From: Calliopsis andreniformis
Lineage: Eukaryota > Arthropoda > Insecta > Hymenoptera > Andrenidae
Reading direction: 5' to 3'
Assembly: GCF_051401765.1 (NCBI RefSeq)
Contig: NC_135073.1
Coordinates: 4,154,001-4,218,000 of the forward strand
Length of the DNA stretch: 64,000 bases
Part shown: one piece after another, positions 60,746-64,000 of the stretch
Numbering within the stretch: the stretch's first letter is position 1
Layout of the letters: every line of letters begins with the position of its first letter
Notes under the pieces: model-generated
What the model saw: only the letters and a program-made list of their open reading frames with translations
What the model was told of the DNA's origin: nothing
The model's database searches: none
Translations under genes and position numbers: made by a program

Positions 60746-63700
60746 AGTATCAGTATTATGATACGATGGAGTCACTGCTACTCCATTAAAAAGAGTAATT
60801 TATAGTAGTATACAGAAAATTCATAGTTTACTAATTTGTTAATCTGTGTTAATCACTTGTGGATATTTTCTATATTAAATGTTAAATGTTGAATTAGTAA
60901 AAGCGCTTTAATATCATCATAACACCTAAGGGTTAATTTTAAGGTTTCCTAGGGATTTGATCTAGTAATTCTTTTCGAAGAAAGCTAATCTATAAATTGG
61001 GAGTGTGTCAATTGTAGGTGGTGAAAGTTTCGTTACTGTTGTCATATACGATGGAACATTTTCTATCGATGATTTTTATTTAGTTTAGTTGAATTTATTT
61101 AGACGAGGCGGTAATCCGAGGTCGTTATTTCGTAATTCGTTATCAGACATTCGTTATCCACGTGCCGTTTCGTGGGATCCAGAATCACTGGAGTGGAAGT
61201 GCATACGCTAAAACCGAAATAATAAAAATTGTTTCCGTCTTTGAGACTTTTTTAGTTGGGTCGTGAAATTTATCCTTTGAACTGTTGTTTCTGTTGTTTA
61301 TAGAATATGTCAATATTATGCATGTATCTTTGCATAGTATCCTATATAAAAGACTTAGAATTGAAAATTTCTAACTAGTAAGTACCAGAAGACATAATGA
61401 CACAGAAATTTAAAGAAAATTTATACTTAAATGTAATTTAAATTTCCGTACATTATCAAAAGGTCAAGAATTTTATCGTTCTCATATAAGATTAGTTCAC
61501 AGTCCTTCCAGTAAAATTAAATTGAATTACTATAAATCATGCACATGCATGCATCATTTTATTTTAATTGATTAATAAACAGAGTAACTTTTCATCATAG
61601 GTGACTTCACATAAATATGACACATCACTAATTAATACTCTTTGAGTTTATATAATTTATTTAATTACTTTCTGATATAGCATGTATAGGTATTCCTACA
61701 GATAATTGTTTTAAAGGTCGTCTCATATTTTCAACGATACTAATTTTTCTAAATTACGTTTGAGTTAAAAAATATGTAATTAAATTAATTTAATTAAACG
61801 CTTATTACTACCACAAAAGCTTCTTACATTTTGAACTAAAATATTTCCGAAAATAATTTCGAGATATTTCTTAATCATTAATGGTTTCTAAAATGCAGTT
61901 CCAATATATTTGGCGAATAAAGCACATTATTATAAATATTTTCCTTAACAAGGAATTTCTTACAAACATTTGCGTGTATATGGCTTTGTTGGCTGAATGA
62001 AGTGCATCACTGTACAAACATGAAGGAAAAAGTGTAAAAAAAAAGATTATAAAAAGAAATCAATGTGCATATGTCGATTTAGAGCGAGTCATTATTATTC
62101 ATAGTCCTTTACTACTAGTGAGATAAAATTAGAAAGGAATTTTCTGAAACGTACACTTTACGATATGTGGGTCATTTAATGCATTAATGAATTCGCACTC
62201 ATTCATCCACAAGGATGCAATCGATACCAACAAACATTTAAGTTGTTCATATATTTTGCACGATTCCACACATTACATTTACATGAAGAACAATTAGGTA
62301 TGTGTCATGATTATGCAGCCAGAAGCGCAAGTACTCGTTAACGATATTTTAATATCATTAGCATGATAGTAGATAAAGAAAGAAACTCGTTTTTTCTTTA
62401 CATTTTATTCAAGGTCTAGTTAGGGAGTTACAAAGTCTCGCGCCCTGGCTTACTGCACGCATTTTTTGAACCAGAATATTTTCAGAGTAACCGTAATTTT
62501 CAATTTAAGAAATTTCAGGTAAAACTGTTTTTAGTTAAGTAAGATGAACTGGAAAAGAATGCTTTGTCCTTTTTAAAGATTTTTGGAACTTAGACTCTCA
62601 TTACAGTCCAAAATTGACCAACATAGTGAATTAAATTTAGCCACTTAGAAACAAATTGGACCAATAATAATTCACTATAATTTACATTTTGCATTTTGAC
62701 ATAATAGTTGGACACAATGTTTCAATATTCCGTATGTTACACATAGTAGTCGAAAACATTGTTTGCACTTAGTTTAATAAAGTATTAGTTATACATAAAG
62801 CAAACTTATAATCAATTGCACAAAATTAACTTGGCGCGAATCACGTTCATAAATATACGCAATCCCAAACATTCTATGGTTTTCCTGCCGAAATATATGA
62901 CTATTTTCTGCAAGTAACAATAAAAAACAATATATTGTGTGAATGTAGACTCATAAATAATTTGCTGAAATGTTGTATGAGAAATATAATAATAAAATAG
63001 CTCGTATGGCGCAGTGTTGTTTTATCTAGATCCGTGGAAAACTATAAAGGCGGAAATACGTTAGGCAAAAGTTAAAGAGACTGCTGCAATAAGGAGGTAG
63101 CTTCATTCCTATACGTTTCTTGTTATGTGTCCTATTTCATAAAAAATGTAAAGACACATACTACAACGTATAGGATATCAATATCTATCGTGGTTTAATA
63201 CAAATTGCATTCACTGAAACAAGAGAAAGTCAATAAAAAAGGCATACTGCAGTAAATTTAATATTTTTATCAATATTAGTTCTATGTCAGTAACCCTTCT
63301 CGAAAATAAACGGGACGCATAAAAAATTTGTTCGATTTCAATTTTCTCCTGCTCGTGGAACAAACAACTTTTTTGAATAGACCACCAGTTACCATATACA
63401 TTGCTAGCCAAGAGTATGGATTCACTGGACTATTTATTGCCCTTTAATCAGTTGATCAGCCTGGACTAATCTTAAAACAATTTAATTGCTATCTACGTTC
63501 AGTTTGATGGCTTTTCTTTCATTTTATTTTTTTATTAAATATTACAATTTTAGTAAATAATGTCTACACTTTTACTAAGTACTGGTCTCACATTTTTGAT
63601 CGGTAATATGTGTATCTAATACGTTTACATAAGAAAGATAGTGTTATAATGATGATTAAGAATGAGAACTTGAAAAGTGTAGAATGGAAAAAATACAGAA

Positions 63701-64000
63701 CTGCTAGCGGCATGTCAGTAGCAAATTACAGATGAAACTACATTTTAATTATTATTGACATAAACGGCGGAGACACTTGGAACATAACGAACACGTCTGT
63801 GTCAGATGTTAACATCTGTTAGGTGCGTTCCATTCGGCTTTTCAGTTACGTGATAGCTTCTGTGAATATCTTCTTTACGTATACTTGGGTATTACTCATC
63901 TGTTGCTTCGAGAATTAGAAATTTAATTTATAATGACAGACTAATCATATTTTACCACATGTTGTAATATGTAGAAAATTACTTAACTCTTAAATATAGG
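60746..64000. other. AT-rich non-coding DNA to the window end
   Basis: Apart from a short GC-richer patch at about 61090-61210, the sequence is AT-rich. It has no recognisable frame, RNA gene, bounded repeat or simple-sequence tract of note. Confidence 0.55.

Noticed and set aside
60406..60747. 113-codon plus-strand frame
   Set aside because: It overlaps a 77-codon frame in another phase and a minus-strand frame; no recognisable domain.
1..64000. tRNA, rRNA, spliceosomal RNA, CRISPR arrays and well-known insect microRNAs
   Set aside because: I looked for T-loop/B-box words, U1/U6 motifs, regularly spaced repeats and common microRNA seeds (let-7, miR-1, bantam, miR-9, miR-184, miR-10 and others) and found none convincing. 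tRNAscan and Infernal runs would be decisive.

Overview
The window is AT-rich, gene-poor eukaryotic DNA that looks like an insect nuclear genome, possibly hymenopteran. That placement is inference. It rests on the mix of decayed pogo/Tigger, Tc1, mariner-type, piggyBac-type and Jockey-type elements, and on CpG-containing GC-richer islands spread through very AT-rich DNA. I found no intact protein-coding gene, rRNA, tRNA, CRISPR array or recognisable conserved microRNA. The longest open frames are about 140 codons or less, overlap one another on both strands and match no family I know. I read the window as intergenic DNA or part of a very long intron.

Layout. 0-4 kb: a decayed pogo/Tigger transposase (805-1412, minus), a 0.7-kb foldback repeat (2393-3103) and a TTAA-flanked piggyBac-type miniature element (3253-3448). 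4-15 kb: AT-rich DNA with GC-richer islands near 7.0-7.9, 10.4-10.7 and 12.5-13.3 kb, a palindromic miniature element (10895-11143), a 114-nt hairpin (13974-14087) and a mariner-type remnant (14820-14898). 15-30 kb: alternating AT-rich DNA and islands, the clearest at 18.5-19.4 and 20.5-21.0 kb, plus a second palindromic element (22674-22846) and one possible isolated exon (28425-28714, minus). 30-38 kb: the C-terminal end of a Jockey-type retrotransposon (30352-30669, minus), a (TC)n microsatellite (33822-33886), and a Jockey endonuclease fragment directly abutting a Tc1-type transposase pseudogene (35.8-37.1 kb). 38-57 kb: further islands, a foldback repeat (41574-41978), two inverted copies of one 160-bp repeat (43414-43574 and 46402-46560), an enhancer-like island (50040-50680) and a third palindromic element (54181-54368). 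57.4-58.1 kb: the most GC-rich block, which could be a promoter and first exon. 58-64 kb: two more islands, then plain AT-rich DNA.

How it fits together. The recognisable proteins are all dead transposable elements, so no pathway or operon can be described. The non-TE signal is a series of 0.3-0.9 kb islands without consistent coding frames, several carrying clustered homeodomain-type and E-box motifs. That is the pattern expected of conserved cis-regulatory DNA around a developmental gene, but conservation could not be tested here. I did not see a convincing new multi-gene system. The best leads are the enhancer-like islands, the long hairpin, the TWA-flanked palindromic elements, the 160-bp inverted pair and the possible first exon at 57.4-58.1 kb.
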